A DNA stretch of 64,000 nucleotides from Cognatilysobacter bugurensis (GTDB lineage: Bacteria; Pseudomonadota; Gammaproteobacteria; Xanthomonadales; Xanthomonadaceae), in the NCBI RefSeq assembly GCF_014652095.1, contig NZ_BMYD01000003.1, positions 1 through 64,000 of the forward strand. The letters are read 5' to 3'. The translations under genes were made by a program, and so were the position numbers. The first letter of the stretch is position 1. Every line of letters starts with the position of its first letter. A model generated the notes under the pieces. That model saw only the letters and a program-made list of their open reading frames with translations. It did not search any database and was not told the DNA's origin. Shown here in pieces: positions 7,943 through 23,873 of this stretch.

Positions 7943-8404
7943 ATGGACATCCGCAGCGGAGATCTCGAGCACCCGGCCGTCGTCGCGCTGCTGCGCGGCC
8001 ATCTGTCCGAACTTGCCGGCCTTTCACCGGCCGGATCGGTGCATGCGCTCGGCCTTGAGCGATTGCGCGCCGCCGATATCACCTTTTGGAGCGCGTGGGA
8101 CGGCGATGCGCTTCTCGGCTGCGCCGCGCTCCGGCAGCTCGACGCGTTACACGGCGAGGTCAAATCGATGCGGACCGCGACGCCGCACCGGGGCCGCGGC
8201 GTCGCGGCGGAGCTGCTGCTGCATTTGATCGACGAGGCGCACCGTCGCGGCTACGAGCGGCTGAGTCTGGAGACCGGCACGTCGGCCGAATTCGCGGCCG
8301 CGCACCGGCTGTATGCGCGATCCGGCTTCACAGACTGCGGGCCGTTCGGCGATTACCGGCCCGACCCGCACAGCCGGTTCATGACGCGCTCGCAGGCGCG
8401 CTAA
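7943..8404 (+). CDS. GNAT-family N-acetyltransferase
   Basis: A 153-residue acetyl-CoA-dependent transferase. The acetyl-CoA loop is the segment MRTATPHRGRGVAAELLLHL (residues about 75-95), followed by ETGTSAEFAAAHRLYARSGF, the usual motif B strand and helix. Length is that of a single GNAT domain. The substrate cannot be told. The ATG at 7943 was chosen because the domain starts immediately after it; the longer frame from 7880 would run through the terminator hairpin. Its stop overlaps the convergent DUF1501 gene by 4 bases. Confidence 0.82.
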   Translation: MDIRSGDLEHPAVVALLRGHLSELAGLSPAGSVHALGLERLRAADITFWSAWDGDALLGCAALRQLDALHGEVKSMRTATPHRGRGVAAELLLHLIDEAHRRGYERLSLETGTSAEFAAAHRLYARSGFTDCGPFGDYRPDPHSRFMTRSQAR

Positions 8405-9861
8405 TCGATCGGGCGCGCGCCGAACAACCGCCGCAGCGCACGCACCACCCGCGCGAAGACGCTGTTGTACTCGCGAGGCATCCGGGCTGACACATCGTCC
8501 GCACGTGTGGCGCCCACCGACACCGCAACCGGCCCGGCCGCAGACGCGCTCACGCTGCGCACGATGCCGAGCGCGCTGGCGGCATAGCCTGGGAAGACCG
8601 CCGCGACATCGGTGTGGCCCATGCGCCTGACGAGGATCTCGCCGATCACCTGCCGGTAATCGGTGGTTACCGGCACGTCGCCGTAAGTTGGCGACAGCGT
8701 CTCGGGCGAAAGGCCGGGCCACTGGCCGTAGAAGCGGCGGCCGTTGACGGCGCCGCCGAGCACGAGCACGGGGTTGCCGTAGCCGTGATCGGTGCCGCGC
8801 GCCGCGTTCTCGCGCACGCGGCGGCCGAACTCGGACTGCACGACCGTGGTCACGCGGCCGGCATGCCCGGTCAGCGCGAGCTCGTTGTGAAACGCGGCAA
8901 GCGCCTGCGAGAGCTCGGCGACCTTGTTCTGGAAGTAGTGGTAGCCGCTGCCGGCGCTGCCCTGTCCGTCGTGCGTGTCCCAGCCGCCCAGATCAAGCGC
9001 GGCGTAGCGCAGGCCGAGGCCGGCGCGGATCGACTGCGCGACTGTCCACAACTGCCGGGCGATCGTGCTCGTTGGCCAGCCCGCCGGCGGCGCGCCGAAG
9101 CTCTGGCGCGCGATCGTCGACAGCGCGCGTTCGGCGCGCGCGCCGTCGCCTTCGAGGCCGGTCGGGCCGCCCCACAGGCGCGCGAGCGTTTCGTTGACGC
9201 CGACCAGGCCGGCCGGCGAGTCGGCGCGCGTCTTCTGCCAGTTCCACGCGCCGGAGTTAAGCTGGAAGTCCCCGGGGCTCGCCATCGTCAGCGCGTGGGT
9301 GCTGCCTCCGAAGCTGGCCGGCTGGCGGCTGTTGACCGCGAGCGCGGGCATGGGCTCGGCGCCGCTGACGCCGGGCTGGGTGTTCATCGCGCGCGCCAGC
9401 CAGCCGGTGCCGATGCCCTGCCGGCCCATCACGCCCAGTTCGATCGTGAGCTGCGCATCGAAGTGGCTGCGCGTGACCGACTCGCGCAGGCCGCAGGCGT
9501 GCACGATGGCGAGCTGCCCGCCGTCCCACAGATCGCGCAGGCCGACGGCCGACGGGTGCAGGCCGAAGCCCGTCGCCGCGCCGCTTGCGAGCGTCAGCGG
9601 CAGCGCGCCGTACGTGCCGGAGACCGGGATCGCCAACGTGGGCCGCGCGGCCTCGTAATGCGCGCGGTCCTCGCCCGACACCGGCACCACAAGGTTGAGC
9701 CCGTCCAGGCCGCCGCGCAGGAACAGCACCACGAGCGTGTCGTGGCCATTCGCGGCCGCGTGCACGGACGAGAAAAACAGCTGCGGGCCAGCGGCGGCGA
9801 CCGCCGCGGCGGCCGTGCAGCCCTTGAGGAAGTGGCGGCGCGAAATCGAAGGCGTGTCCAT
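8401..9861 (-). CDS. DUF1501 protein with Tat signal
   Basis: A 486-residue exported protein. The N-terminus has a twin-arginine signal, SRRHFLKG followed by a hydrophobic Ala-rich stretch ending near HAAANGHD, so it is probably folded in the cytoplasm and exported by Tat. LVVLFLRGGLDGLNLVVP and the later DLGGWDTHDGQ and EFGRRVRENAARGTDHGYG are hallmarks of DUF1501, a domain of the alkaline-phosphatase/sulfatase-like superfamily. No substrate is established. The start overlaps the DUF1800 stop by one base (TGATG), so the two are co-translated, a pairing seen widely in proteobacteria and planctomycetes. Confidence 0.88.
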   Translation of the reverse strand: MDTPSISRRHFLKGCTAAAAVAAAGPQLFFSSVHAAANGHDTLVVLFLRGGLDGLNLVVPVSGEDRAHYEAARPTLAIPVSGTYGALPLTLASGAATGFGLHPSAVGLRDLWDGGQLAIVHACGLRESVTRSHFDAQLTIELGVMGRQGIGTGWLARAMNTQPGVSGAEPMPALAVNSRQPASFGGSTHALTMASPGDFQLNSGAWNWQKTRADSPAGLVGVNETLARLWGGPTGLEGDGARAERALSTIARQSFGAPPAGWPTSTIARQLWTVAQSIRAGLGLRYAALDLGGWDTHDGQGSAGSGYHYFQNKVAELSQALAAFHNELALTGHAGRVTTVVQSEFGRRVRENAARGTDHGYGNPVLVLGGAVNGRRFYGQWPGLSPETLSPTYGDVPVTTDYRQVIGEILVRRMGHTDVAAVFPGYAASALGIVRSVSASAAGPVAVSVGATRADDVSARMPREYNSVFARVVRALRRLFGARPID

Positions 9862-11639
9862 CAGCGGCTCATGAATTCGGGCGACATCAGGATCAGCGCA
9901 ACGAGGCTGCGCAGCCGCTGCTGGTTGTAGTGGCGCTTGAGGTCGCCGCCGGCCCACTGGTCAGTGTCGGCAATCACGTAGCTGCCCGGTTCGCCGTTCT
10001 GCGCCATGAACGCGACGAGCGTCTGTCGGCGCGCGGCGGACGGCAGCGCGCCGAGCAGGCGGCGGCACCAGAAGTCCACCAGCGCGTTCGCGGTCCACAC
10101 CGGCACCTCGGCGCGCGAGGTCGCGAGGATCGGCAGCAGCGGGCCGGCGGCGTCGCTGGCCTCGGTGAGCCAGTTCAGCACCTTCCAGGTCATCGCAAAG
10201 CTGTTCGACCCCGACCAGGCCCTGGCGACGTCGGGGTAGCCGTTCGGCGCGGCCCATGCGTACGGCTCGTGCCCCGTGACGCCGAACATCCACATGAAAT
10301 CGTTCGATCGATCGTGGCCGAGGCGCACCGTGAACCCGCTGCCGGTCGCGCGCAATGCGGCCACCGCGGCCTCGAACGGACGGCGCACCTTGCCACCCCA
10401 CGCGTTGAACATCGGCTGCGAGGTGAGGACGTGGCGCATCACGTGCACGAGCTGGTCCGGGCTCTGCCAGTGCTGGCGGAACACCGCGGCCGCGCTGGCG
10501 ACGAGCCCGGGCGGCGGCGTGTCGTCGATGAAGCGGCGGATCAGCTTGCTGCACACGAACCGGGCAACTGCCGGGTGGCTCGCGAGACGGTCGAGGATGT
10601 CGCGCCCGTCCTTCATTGCCGGCTGCTCGGGGTTGAGCATGCGGCCGAGCACGAACTTCGGGCCCGCGTCGTGCCATGACTGGCGATACACGAACGTGCC
10701 GTCGTTGTCGGCCGGGAATTCCCAGTGGCCGTTTTTCAGCGACCAGCCGGTGAACGCCGAGGCGGTCTCGTAGACGTCGACGTCGGTGTAGCCGCTCGGA
10801 TACGCCGGGTCGACCGCATCGGGCGGGACCTGGAACGGGTCCATGAAGCCGAGGTAATGCTCGGCGCCGAGCGTGTGCAACTCGAGCAGCTCGCGCGCCC
10901 AGTTCTCGTTCGGGCCGGCGCGCGTGTTCGACAGGTTGTCGAGGTAGAACAGCATCGCCGGGCTCGTCGCGACCGCTTCGAGCATCGCGCGGAAATTGCC
11001 GAGCGCATGCGCGCGCAGCACGTCGCGGTCGTAGTGCACGTAGACCGGGCCGGCCGCGAAGTCGCTTGCGGTGACGTTGAAGTGGTCGTGCCAGAAATCG
11101 ACCATGCGCTCGCGCAGCTGGCGGCGCGAGAACGTCGCGCGCACGAACGCCGCGCGCTGCACTTCCTGCGCCGGCCGCATGCGCACGGCGTATTCGGGAT
11201 CCGGCCGCACGTGGTCGGCCCACAGCTGGGTGAGCGACTTGTCGAGCGTGGTGTAGCCGGCGCCGCTCAGACGCGCATCGAGCGCGCTGTCGTCGATCGC
11301 AGACCAATCGAGCTGCCACTCGACCCAGTTCGCGAGGCGGTCGAAGTCGGTGTGCCCGAGCGCGTTGAACTCGGCGAGGCTGGCGGGGGTGGCGCCGAAG
11401 CTCAGGTTCGCGAGCATGCGCGCGGCGAACGGTGGCGGCGACAGCGTCAATCGCAGCGCATTCGACAGCCGTTCCGCGACAGGCGCGTGTATCGCAGCCG
11501 TCGACGGGGCGACGTTCGCAGCCGGGCGCGAGGACGCGAACGGCTGCCGTTCGATCGCACCGTGGCGGCCGTAACGCGCCGCGAGCATCGTCCGCGGGTC
11601 GAGTGGGCGGTCCCGCAGGAGCCACCTAGATCGTTTCAT
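9861..11639 (-). CDS. DUF1800 family protein
   Basis: A 592-residue protein of the DUF1800 family. Visible motifs include AARMLANLSFGATPASLAEFNALG, MVDFWHDHFNV, YVHYDRDVLRAHALGNFRAML, PAMLFYLDNLSNTRAGPNENWARELLELH and YTDVDVYETASAFTGW (each quoted in part; residues about 75-310), typical of the family. No clear signal peptide is present at the chosen ATG (11639), which follows a strong GGAGGA site; export may depend on the DUF1501 partner, as that has a Tat signal. The function is unknown. The pair DUF1800-DUF1501 is an established conserved gene neighbourhood. Confidence 0.85.
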   Translation of the reverse strand: MKRSRWLLRDRPLDPRTMLAARYGRHGAIERQPFASSRPAANVAPSTAAIHAPVAERLSNALRLTLSPPPFAARMLANLSFGATPASLAEFNALGHTDFDRLANWVEWQLDWSAIDDSALDARLSGAGYTTLDKSLTQLWADHVRPDPEYAVRMRPAQEVQRAAFVRATFSRRQLRERMVDFWHDHFNVTASDFAAGPVYVHYDRDVLRAHALGNFRAMLEAVATSPAMLFYLDNLSNTRAGPNENWARELLELHTLGAEHYLGFMDPFQVPPDAVDPAYPSGYTDVDVYETASAFTGWSLKNGHWEFPADNDGTFVYRQSWHDAGPKFVLGRMLNPEQPAMKDGRDILDRLASHPAVARFVCSKLIRRFIDDTPPPGLVASAAAVFRQHWQSPDQLVHVMRHVLTSQPMFNAWGGKVRRPFEAAVAALRATGSGFTVRLGHDRSNDFMWMFGVTGHEPYAWAAPNGYPDVARAWSGSNSFAMTWKVLNWLTEASDAAGPLLPILATSRAEVPVWTANALVDFWCRRLLGALPSAARRQTLVAFMAQNGEPGSYVIADTDQWAGGDLKRHYNQQRLRSLVALILMSPEFMSR

Positions 11640-12239
11640 GCGTGTCCTCCGGACCCCCCGTCGGCGCAGGCACCATATCGCCGCGTGCGCACGCGGATCG
11701 GGACCGGCGTCACGGCTGCGCACGCCGGTCGCCAGAGCGCGACTGGCCCAATCGAGGGCGCGTGCGAGTTTTTCAGGACATCCCTCGGGATCACCGGCCC
11801 GCTCGTCGCCAACGGCCTGCGCTGCTAAGCGGGTGCACCCGTGCTCACAGTCGAGGCGATCGGCACCGGCGCCATCCAGCGGCAACCGCGTGCCACGCGC
11901 AATGCGGCCGAGCAGCGTCACCCGCGCGCCATCGCCCTGCCGGCAGCGCCCGTCATAACCGAGCTGCAAAACCGGCAGCAGAGGGCGGCGGGGGCGCCGA
12001 ACGGAATCCCAGGCAGCGCCGGGGCCTTACAGCCGCCTGCCGCCGAGCGGGACGGGCGCCCGGCGGAGTCCGCCGAGCGTCGGCAACACCGGTCGAGGCG
12101 CCCACCGATGCAAACGCCGTGCCGCAGACCGCATCCGGTGTGGTTGCGATGTGAAGACCGCAACAAGAAACGGCCGTTGCAGCCTCGCTACACTCGCCGG
12201 TCCACGCCCGTGGGGAACGGGCCTCTCGAAGTACCCGCC
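11640..12239. other. 600-bp divergent intergenic region without a supported gene
   Basis: Lies between the divergent DUF1800 gene and the large kinase gene. The frame of the kinase stays open back to 11841 but that part lacks any domain character. On the minus strand a TATGGT (11677-11672) could be a -10 for the DUF1800 gene; on the plus strand GCTACACT (12187-12194) could serve the kinase. I see no other feature. Confidence 0.5.
12187..12194 (+). promoter_or_regulatory. -10-like element GCTACACT for the kinase operon
   Basis: GCTACACT ends 45 bases before the GTG start at 12240. It matches the recurrent GCTANNNT element of this window. Confidence 0.4.
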
Positions 12240-17671
<5,432 letters not shown>

Positions 17672-17672
<1 letters not shown>

Positions 17673-19396
17673 TGAGCCCGTTTCCCGCCACGCCGGTCGA
17701 ACCGGTCAACATCCTGCTGGTCGATGACCAGCCGGGGCGATTGCTGTCGTACCGCGCGATTCTCGAGCCGCTCGGCGAAAACCTCGTCGAGGCCGGCTCG
17801 GGCACCGAGGCGTTGCGCCGGCTCATGGACGGGGAGTTCGCGCTGATCCTGCTCGACGTGAACATGCCGGGCATGGACGGGTTCGAGACCGCGAACCTCA
17901 TCCACCAGCACCCACGCTTCGAAAAGACGCCGATCATTTTCGTCACCGCGGTCAACGTGACCGACATGGACCGCCTGCGCGGCTACAAGCTCGGCGCGGT
18001 CGATTACGTCAGCGTGCCGGTGATCCCCGAGATCCTGCGCAGCAAGGTCATGGTGCTCGCCGAGCTGTACCGCAAGCGCCGCGAATTGCAGCTCGCCAAC
18101 GAGCGGCTCGAAGCGGCGAACGAAGCGCTGCAGGTCGAGAAGGCGCGGGAGCTCGAGAGGCTCAACGTGTCGCTGCGCAACGCAAACGCGCAGCTGGCCG
18201 CGCGCAATGCCGAGCTGCAGGCGCAGATCACCGTGCGCGAAGGCGCGGAAGCGCGGCTGCTCGAGCAGGACCGGCGCAAGGACGAGTTCCTCGCGACGCT
18301 CGCGCACGAGCTCCGCAACCCGCTCGCGGCGCTCGGCAACGCGATCAACCTGTTCCGCCTCGCCGACCGCGACCCACTGCCGGGCTTCGAGCCGGCGCGG
18401 CTGCAGGACACGATGCAGCGCCAGTTCGCGATGCTCGTGCGGCTGATCGACGACCTGCTCGACGTCGCACGCATCAGCCAGGCCAAGCTCACGCTCAAGC
18501 GTGAACCCGTCACGCTGCAGGCGGTGCTCGAATCGGCGGTTGAAACGACGGCGCCTCTGCTCGATGGCGGCGCGCATGCGCTGCAGCTCGAACTGCCCGA
18601 TGCGCCGATCCCGCTCGTCGCCGATCGCCATCGGCTCTCGCAGGTGTTCTCGAACCTGCTCAACAATGCGGTCAAGTATTCCGACGCCGGACAGCCGATC
18701 CACGTGCACGTGCAGTGCGACGCCGATAGCGTCGAGATCTGCGTCGAAGACCGGGGCATCGGCCTGCGCGCCGAGGACGCGCGCGGCATCTTCGAGCTGT
18801 TCACCCAGGTCGACACCTCGGTCGAGCGCGCCCGCGGCGGCCTCGGGATCGGCCTCACGCTCGTCAAGCGCATCGTCGAGATGCATGGTGGCGACGTGCA
18901 TGCGCACAGCGCAGGCGTCGGCCAAGGCTGCCGTTTTGTCGTGCGGCTGCCGCGCGCCGCGGTGGATACGGCGGTCGATGCAGCGCCCTCGACGAACGCA
19001 TCCGCACCGGTCGCGGCGCGTCGCCGTGTGCTCGTCGTCGACGACAATTGTGATTCGGCCGACACGCTCGCAATGACGCTCGAACTGCTCGGCCACGATG
19101 CGCAGCGACTGTACGACCCGCACGCGGCGGTCGAGGCCGTCGCGCGCTTCCAGCCCCAGGTGGTGTTCTTGGATATCGGCATGCCCGGCCTCAACGGCTA
19201 TGAACTCGCACGACGCCTCCGCGCCGCCCCCGGCGGCAGCGCACTCACGCTCGTCGCCGTGACCGGCTGGGGCCAGCCTGAAGACCGCCGGCGCACGCAC
19301 GACGCCGGCTTCGACCACCACCTCGTCAAGCCGGCCGAGATCGCCGAGATCGAGCGCGTGTGCGTCCTGCAGGCCGAACGCGAGGCTTTGGCATGA
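17672..19396 (+). CDS. Hybrid histidine kinase with REC-HisKA-HATPase-REC layout
   Basis: A 574-residue soluble protein. An N-terminal receiver (residues about 13-130; LLVDDQ and phospho-acceptor Asp62 in LILLDVNMPGMDG) is followed by a coiled coil (135-200), HisKA with His212 in TLAHELRNPLAA, HATPase (NLLNNAVKYS, DRGIGL, GGLGIGLTLVK) and a C-terminal receiver (VVDDNCDS, Asp501 in VFLDIGMPGLNG, Lys in HLVKP). In the first receiver the usual switch Lys is absent (DYVSVPV instead of DYxxKP), a feature that may alter its switching. The ATG overlaps the stop of the giant kinase, so it is a likely partner. Its N-terminal receiver could take phosphate from that kinase. Confidence 0.88.
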
Positions 19397-20034
19397 AGCG
19401 CTGGAGCGATCGTCTCGCGCATGACCTCAAGGGCCCGCTCGCGCCGCTGCAGACCGCCGCGTTCCTGCTGCGCAGCGGCGCGCTGCCGCCCGAACGCCAG
19501 CGTGAGCTCGTCGATGTGATCGACCGCCAGACGCGCCGGCTCAACCGCATGATCGAGGAGCTCGGCGACTTCACCCGCGCCGAGCAGAACCGCCTCGTCA
19601 CGCGCCGCGGCCCGTGCTCGCTCGCGCTCGTGCTCGATCTCGCGCTCGGTGCGGTGCCGGATGCGGCGACCGAGCCCGAGTTCATCGGCGGCACCGACGC
19701 GATCGAGATCGACGGCGACGAACCGCGCCTCGTGCAGATGTTCGGCACCCTGCTCTCGCATGCCCGCGCGCGCGATCCGGCCCACGCGCCGGTGCTGCGC
19801 ATCGAGCCGCTCGACGCCGGCGTGCGCGTGAGCGTCATCGACCGCGGCCCCGCGCCCGACCCGACCGCGCTTGCCGGCCTGTTCGACGCGCCGCAGCCGG
19901 CGCCGGCCGACGAGGGGCTGGGCCTGGCGCTCATGCTCGCAGGCGCGATCGCGCAGGCCCACGACGGCCGTCTCGACGCGCACCCGGCCGACACCGGCGG
20001 CCTGCGCATCGACTGCTCGCTGCCGCGGCTCTGA
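19393..20034 (+). CDS. Small histidine-kinase-like protein with degenerate ATPase motifs
   Basis: A 213-residue protein with no sensor domain: it begins directly with the dimerisation helix and His10 in LAHDLKGPLAPLQ. The ATP-binding half is recognisable (VSVIDRGPAPD for the G1 box, GLGLALMLAGAIAQAHDG for G2), but the N-box reads LFGTLLSHARAR-like instead of NLLxNAxKY, so the Mg-ATP-binding Asn is missing, and G1 lacks its second Gly. It probably cannot bind ATP normally. It may act as a phosphotransfer or docking partner of the preceding kinases. The start overlaps the previous stop in an ATGA. The exact role is unknown. Confidence 0.75.
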   Translation: MKRWSDRLAHDLKGPLAPLQTAAFLLRSGALPPERQRELVDVIDRQTRRLNRMIEELGDFTRAEQNRLVTRRGPCSLALVLDLALGAVPDAATEPEFIGGTDAIEIDGDEPRLVQMFGTLLSHARARDPAHAPVLRIEPLDAGVRVSVIDRGPAPDPTALAGLFDAPQPAPADEGLGLALMLAGAIAQAHDGRLDAHPADTGGLRIDCSLPRL

Positions 20035-20083
20035 CCGTACGCCGCGGGTCATGCGGCCCGCGACCGTGCACTACCATGGCGCG

Positions 20084-21120
20084 ATGCCCGCCCTTGCCGC
20101 GCCCGCGCTCGATCCGCTGACCACGCCGGTCGCCGTGCTCGATGCGGCCGGCACGCTGCGCACGTGCAACGCCGCGTTCGCACGCTGGCTCGGCGTCGGC
20201 GCCCGCCGCCTGCACGGCGCCGCATTGACCGCACTTGATGCCGACGCGCGCCTCGGCGCCGCGCTGGCGCGCATCGTGGCCGGCGAGTCCGCGCCGCTGC
20301 GCGTGCGCCGCGTGCGCCTGCGCTACCCCGACACCGACGACCGCTTCGCCGACGTCTGGCTCAGCGCCGACGACGACGGCGGCGCGCTGCTCGAAGCGCA
20401 CCCGGTCGACGAGTTCCCCGGCGACGACCCCGCCCTGCTGCTGCCGTCCGCGCTCGCCGCCTCGCTCAAGGGCCTCGCGCACGAACTGCGCAACCCGCTC
20501 GCCGGGCTCAAGGGCGCGGCGCAACTGCTCGGGCGGCGCATTGATCCGCGCGACGCCGACACGCGCGATCTCATCGACCTCATCGACGACGAAATCGCGC
20601 GCCTGACCGGGCTCGTCGACCGCCTGCTGAACCCGGCGCCGCCGCGCGTGCACGCACCGCTCAATATCCACGCCGTGCTCGAGCGCGTGCTGCGCCTGGC
20701 CGAGCACGACGCCGGCTGGGCGGTGCGCCTGCTGCGCGACTACGACCCGAGCCTGCCCGAGTTCGACGGCGACAGCGACCGCCTCACGCAGGCGGTGTGG
20801 AACCTCGTGCGCAACGCGATCGAAGCCGGCGCCGGTCAGGTCACGCTGCGCACGCGAGTCGAGCACGGCCTGCGCATCGGTGAGGCCGTGCACCCGATCG
20901 CGCTGCGGCTGGAAATCATCGACGACGGCCACGGCGTGCCGGAGGCCCTCGCCGAGCAGCTGTTCCTGCCGCTCGTGTCCGGGCGCGCCGAAGGCAGCGG
21001 GCTCGGGCTCGCGCTCGCGCAGCAGGTCGCGCGCGAGCACCGCGGCTCGCTCGCGTACCGCTCGCGGCCGGGGCATACGGTGTTCACGCTGCTGCTGCCG
21101 ATGCGCGCCGGAGCGGCCGC

Positions 21121-21124
<4 letters not shown>
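20084..21124 (+). CDS. ntrB: Nitrogen regulation sensor kinase NtrB (GlnL)
   Basis: A 346-residue soluble PAS-type kinase/phosphatase that, with PII protein, controls NtrC phosphorylation according to nitrogen status. PAS domain at about 1-110 (LTTPVAVLDAAGTLRTCNAAF), HisKA with His133 in GLAHELRNPLAGLKGAAQLL, which is the characteristic NtrB sequence, N-box NLVRNAIEA, G1 DDGHGVP and G2 GSGLGLALAQQVA. Followed immediately by ntrC, whose ATG overlaps its stop. The ATG at 20084 is chosen over one at 20051 because it fits the length of homologues. It lies only 49 bases after the degenerate kinase gene, so read-through from that operon is possible. Confidence 0.93.
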
Positions 21125-22527
<1,403 letters not shown>

Positions 22528-22555
22528 GCCTTGTGCACGCGATCACCTGTGCTGC

Positions 22556-22563
22556 GCTAGCCT
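22556..22563 (+). promoter_or_regulatory. -10-like element GCTAGCCT for sodC
   Basis: GCTAGCCT lies 29 bases before the sodC ATG. It follows the GCTANNNT pattern. No good -35 box at the right distance. Confidence 0.35.
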
Positions 22564-22592
22564 CGGCCACCCCGATTGACCGGAGCCGAACG

Positions 22593-23168
22593 ATGAAGAC
22601 CGCGCTGCTTGCCGCATCCGCCGCCCTCGTGCTCGCCGCCTGCGCGAGCAGCCCGTCGACCACCGCCGCCTCGACCGGGACAGCGGCCGCCGCCGCGCCG
22701 GCCGTCTCGACGATGCGCGAAGCCAGCGTCGTGCTGGCCCCTGCCTCGGGCAGCCTCGTGAGCGGGCGCTTGACCGCGATGCCGATGGGCAGCGGCGTGC
22801 ATTTCACCGGCGAAATCGGCGGCCTCACGCCCGGCAGCACGCACGCGATCCACATCCACGAGCGCGGCGACTGCAGCGCGGCCGACGCGAGCAGCGCGGG
22901 CGGCCACTTCAATCCGGCCGGCCAGCCGCACGGCCAGGTCGGCACCGCCACGCACCATGCCGGCGACATGAACAACCTGCTCGCGAACGCGCAGGGCGTC
23001 GCCCGTGTCGACGCGCATGCGCAGGGCGTCACGCTCGGCGGCGGCGCGGCGAACGACGTCGCGGGTCTTGCCGTGATCGTGCACGGCAAGGCCGACGACT
23101 ACCGCAGCCAGCCGTCCGGCGATGCCGGCCCGCGCGTGGCCTGCGGCGTGATCACCGGCAAGCGCTGA
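22593..23168 (+). CDS. sodC: Cu/Zn superoxide dismutase, lipoprotein
   Basis: A 191-residue periplasmic or membrane-anchored enzyme that converts superoxide to peroxide and oxygen. The first 17 residues form a lipoprotein signal with lipobox LAAC (Cys17). Metal ligands are seen as HAIHIHERGDC, GGHFNPAGQPHG, HHAGDMNNLLAN and VIVHGKADDY; the disulphide pair is the Cys of ERGDC and that of RVACGVI. The Ala/Thr-rich linker after the lipid anchor would hold the domain away from the membrane. It ends 4 bases before the next gene. Confidence 0.95.
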   Translation: MKTALLAASAALVLAACASSPSTTAASTGTAAAAAPAVSTMREASVVLAPASGSLVSGRLTAMPMGSGVHFTGEIGGLTPGSTHAIHIHERGDCSAADASSAGGHFNPAGQPHGQVGTATHHAGDMNNLLANAQGVARVDAHAQGVTLGGGAANDVAGLAVIVHGKADDYRSQPSGDAGPRVACGVITGKR

Positions 23169-23172
23169 GCGC

Positions 23173-23664
23173 ATGGACTCGACACTGCGCGTGCGCGACG
23201 CGCACCTGCGCGATGCCGAAATGCTCGCGCAGTGGGCGATCGCGATGGCGCGCGAAACCGAGCACAAGCACCTCGACCCGGCGACGGTGCTCGCCGGCGT
23301 CGAGGCCGGCCTCGTCGATCCGGCAAAAGCCCGTTACTTCGTCGCGATGCGCGAAGTCACTGTGGCCGGTCGCGAGACGATTGGCGAGGCGGTCGGCACC
23401 CTGATGCTCACGCGCGAGTGGAGCGATTGGCGCTGCGGCGACTGGTGGTGGATCCAGAGCGTGTACGTGCCCGAGGCGCACCGCCGGCAGGGCGTGTTCT
23501 CGGCGCTGTACCGCCACGTCGAGCAGCTCGCGCGGCAGACCGAGGGCGTCGTAGGCCTGCGCCTGTACGTCGAGCGCGACAACGTACGCGCGCAGGACAC
23601 CTATGCGGCGCTCGGCATGACCGACGCGGGCTACCGCATCTTCGAGCGGGAGTTCGAACGCTGA
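23173..23664 (+). CDS. GNAT-family N-acetyltransferase
   Basis: A 163-residue single-domain acetyltransferase. The acetyl-CoA loop is SVYVPEAHRRQGVFSALYRH (about residues 95-115) and the C-terminal part GLRLYVERDNVRAQDTYAALGM has the conserved Asn and the Y-x-x-LGM turn. It starts 4 bases after the sodC stop, so both are likely on one transcript. The substrate is not readable. Confidence 0.85.
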   Translation: MDSTLRVRDAHLRDAEMLAQWAIAMARETEHKHLDPATVLAGVEAGLVDPAKARYFVAMREVTVAGRETIGEAVGTLMLTREWSDWRCGDWWWIQSVYVPEAHRRQGVFSALYRHVEQLARQTEGVVGLRLYVERDNVRAQDTYAALGMTDAGYRIFEREFER

Positions 23665-23667
23665 TCG

Positions 23668-23692
23668 CACCCGGCGCATGCGGCGCCGGGTG
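23668..23692 (+). terminator. Hairpin after sodC and the acetyltransferase
   Basis: CACCCGGCGC (23668-23677), loop ATGCG, GCGCCGGGTG (23683-23692): a perfect 10-bp stem 4 bases after the stop. The following bases (GTTCGTC) are only weakly T-rich. Confidence 0.5.
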
Positions 23693-23873
23693 GTTCGTCG
23701 GGCGCGCATGTCCACCACTCGCACCTCGACAAACGCTGACGATGCGTCGGGCACCCTCTGACGCGCAGCCGCGCGAGGCGCTCGCGCGGTTGATCGATTC
23801 GGTAAACCGCACCGTGTCACGCGCGATGCGTTGAGATTCGACGGCGATGCGCTGCGCATCGGCCGGAACAGAA

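Noticed and set aside
23695-23834. A small gene after the sodC-acetyltransferase pair
   Set aside because: Short frames exist on both strands but have no ribosome-binding site, no motif and lie next to a terminator-like hairpin.
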